A stretch of 42,421 nucleotides of DNA from an uncultured Ruminococcus sp. (GTDB taxonomy: Bacteria > Bacillota > Clostridia > Oscillospirales > Ruminococcaceae). The position numbers were made by a program, and so were the translations under genes. The stretch lies in NCBI GenBank assembly GCA_934463425.1, contig CAKSJP010000019.1, forward strand, positions 1 to 42,421, in the 5' to 3' direction. Positions 42,398-42,421 of this stretch are shown one piece after another (position 1 is the stretch's first letter; each line of letters opens with the position of its first letter). The notes under the pieces are model-generated. The model did no database searches. It was given only the letters and a program-made list of their open reading frames with translations, and was not told where the DNA came from.

Positions 42398-42415
42398 TCT
42401 CCCCTTTAGGGGAGA
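42398..42415. repeat. Palindromic hairpin at the right edge
   Basis: TCTCCCC-TTTA-GGGGAGA, a seven-base perfect stem that continues the repeat region. The window ends six bases later, so the full repeat is not seen. Confidence 0.7.
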
Positions 42416-42421
42416 TGTCCC

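Overview
The window looks like a chromosomal segment of a Ruminococcus-like member of the Oscillospiraceae/Clostridia: a fibre-degrading, probably spore-forming gut Firmicute. The evidence is a Firmicutes housekeeping order (rdgB-yhbY-nadD-yqeK-LCP-rsfS and plsX-rnc-smc-ftsY), an infC-rpmI-rplT operon with an attenuator-type leader, spoIIR, two secreted proteins built from dockerin-like calcium loops, a lipoprotein GH5 cellulase, and a Gram-positive type IV pilus operon. Taxonomy is inferred from gene content only.

Positions 1-20433 are almost entirely minus-strand housekeeping genes, read right to left. An infC-rpmI-rplT operon has a strong promoter, a leader with a terminator hairpin, and an infC that appears to start at AUC. 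Then come a SpoU-family methyltransferase, dprA, topA, trmFO, plsX, rnc, a radical SAM protein, a C39-like peptidase, smc, ftsY (with an acidic 18-bp tandem repeat), rdgB, yhbY, nadD, yqeK, an LCP cell-wall ligase, rsfS, a small membrane protein and the 5' part of leuS. Many genes overlap by 1 to 14 bases or abut.

Positions 20485-25395 hold spoIIR (with a possible sigma-F promoter), a plus-strand zeta-toxin-like ATPase gene broken by one in-frame TAG, hemW coupled to a zinc-ribbon membrane protein, and two promoter-driven secreted proteins made from a repeated ~165-residue three-loop dockerin-like unit. Positions 25544-30049 run on the plus strand: pduL, a two-CBM-like-module GH5 lipoprotein, a cytidylate-kinase-like protein and a prepilin peptidase.

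Positions 30115-41745 are a ten-gene minus-strand type IV pilus operon: pilC, pilM, pilN, pilO, a PilX-like pilin, a 99-aa pilin, a PilW-like pilin, pilB, pilT and a 1,197-residue giant pilin-like protein. The giant protein has a normal class III pilin leader and then more than 1,000 residues of extracellular modules joined by Thr-rich linkers, with two AT-rich blocks coinciding with particular modules. Together with the nearby cellulase and dockerin-like proteins, this suggests a retractable pilus carrying a large, possibly substrate-binding tip protein. This is the most interesting system here. The right edge carries a DUF559 nuclease-like gene between inverted ~41-bp palindromic repeats, directly upstream of the pilus operon.
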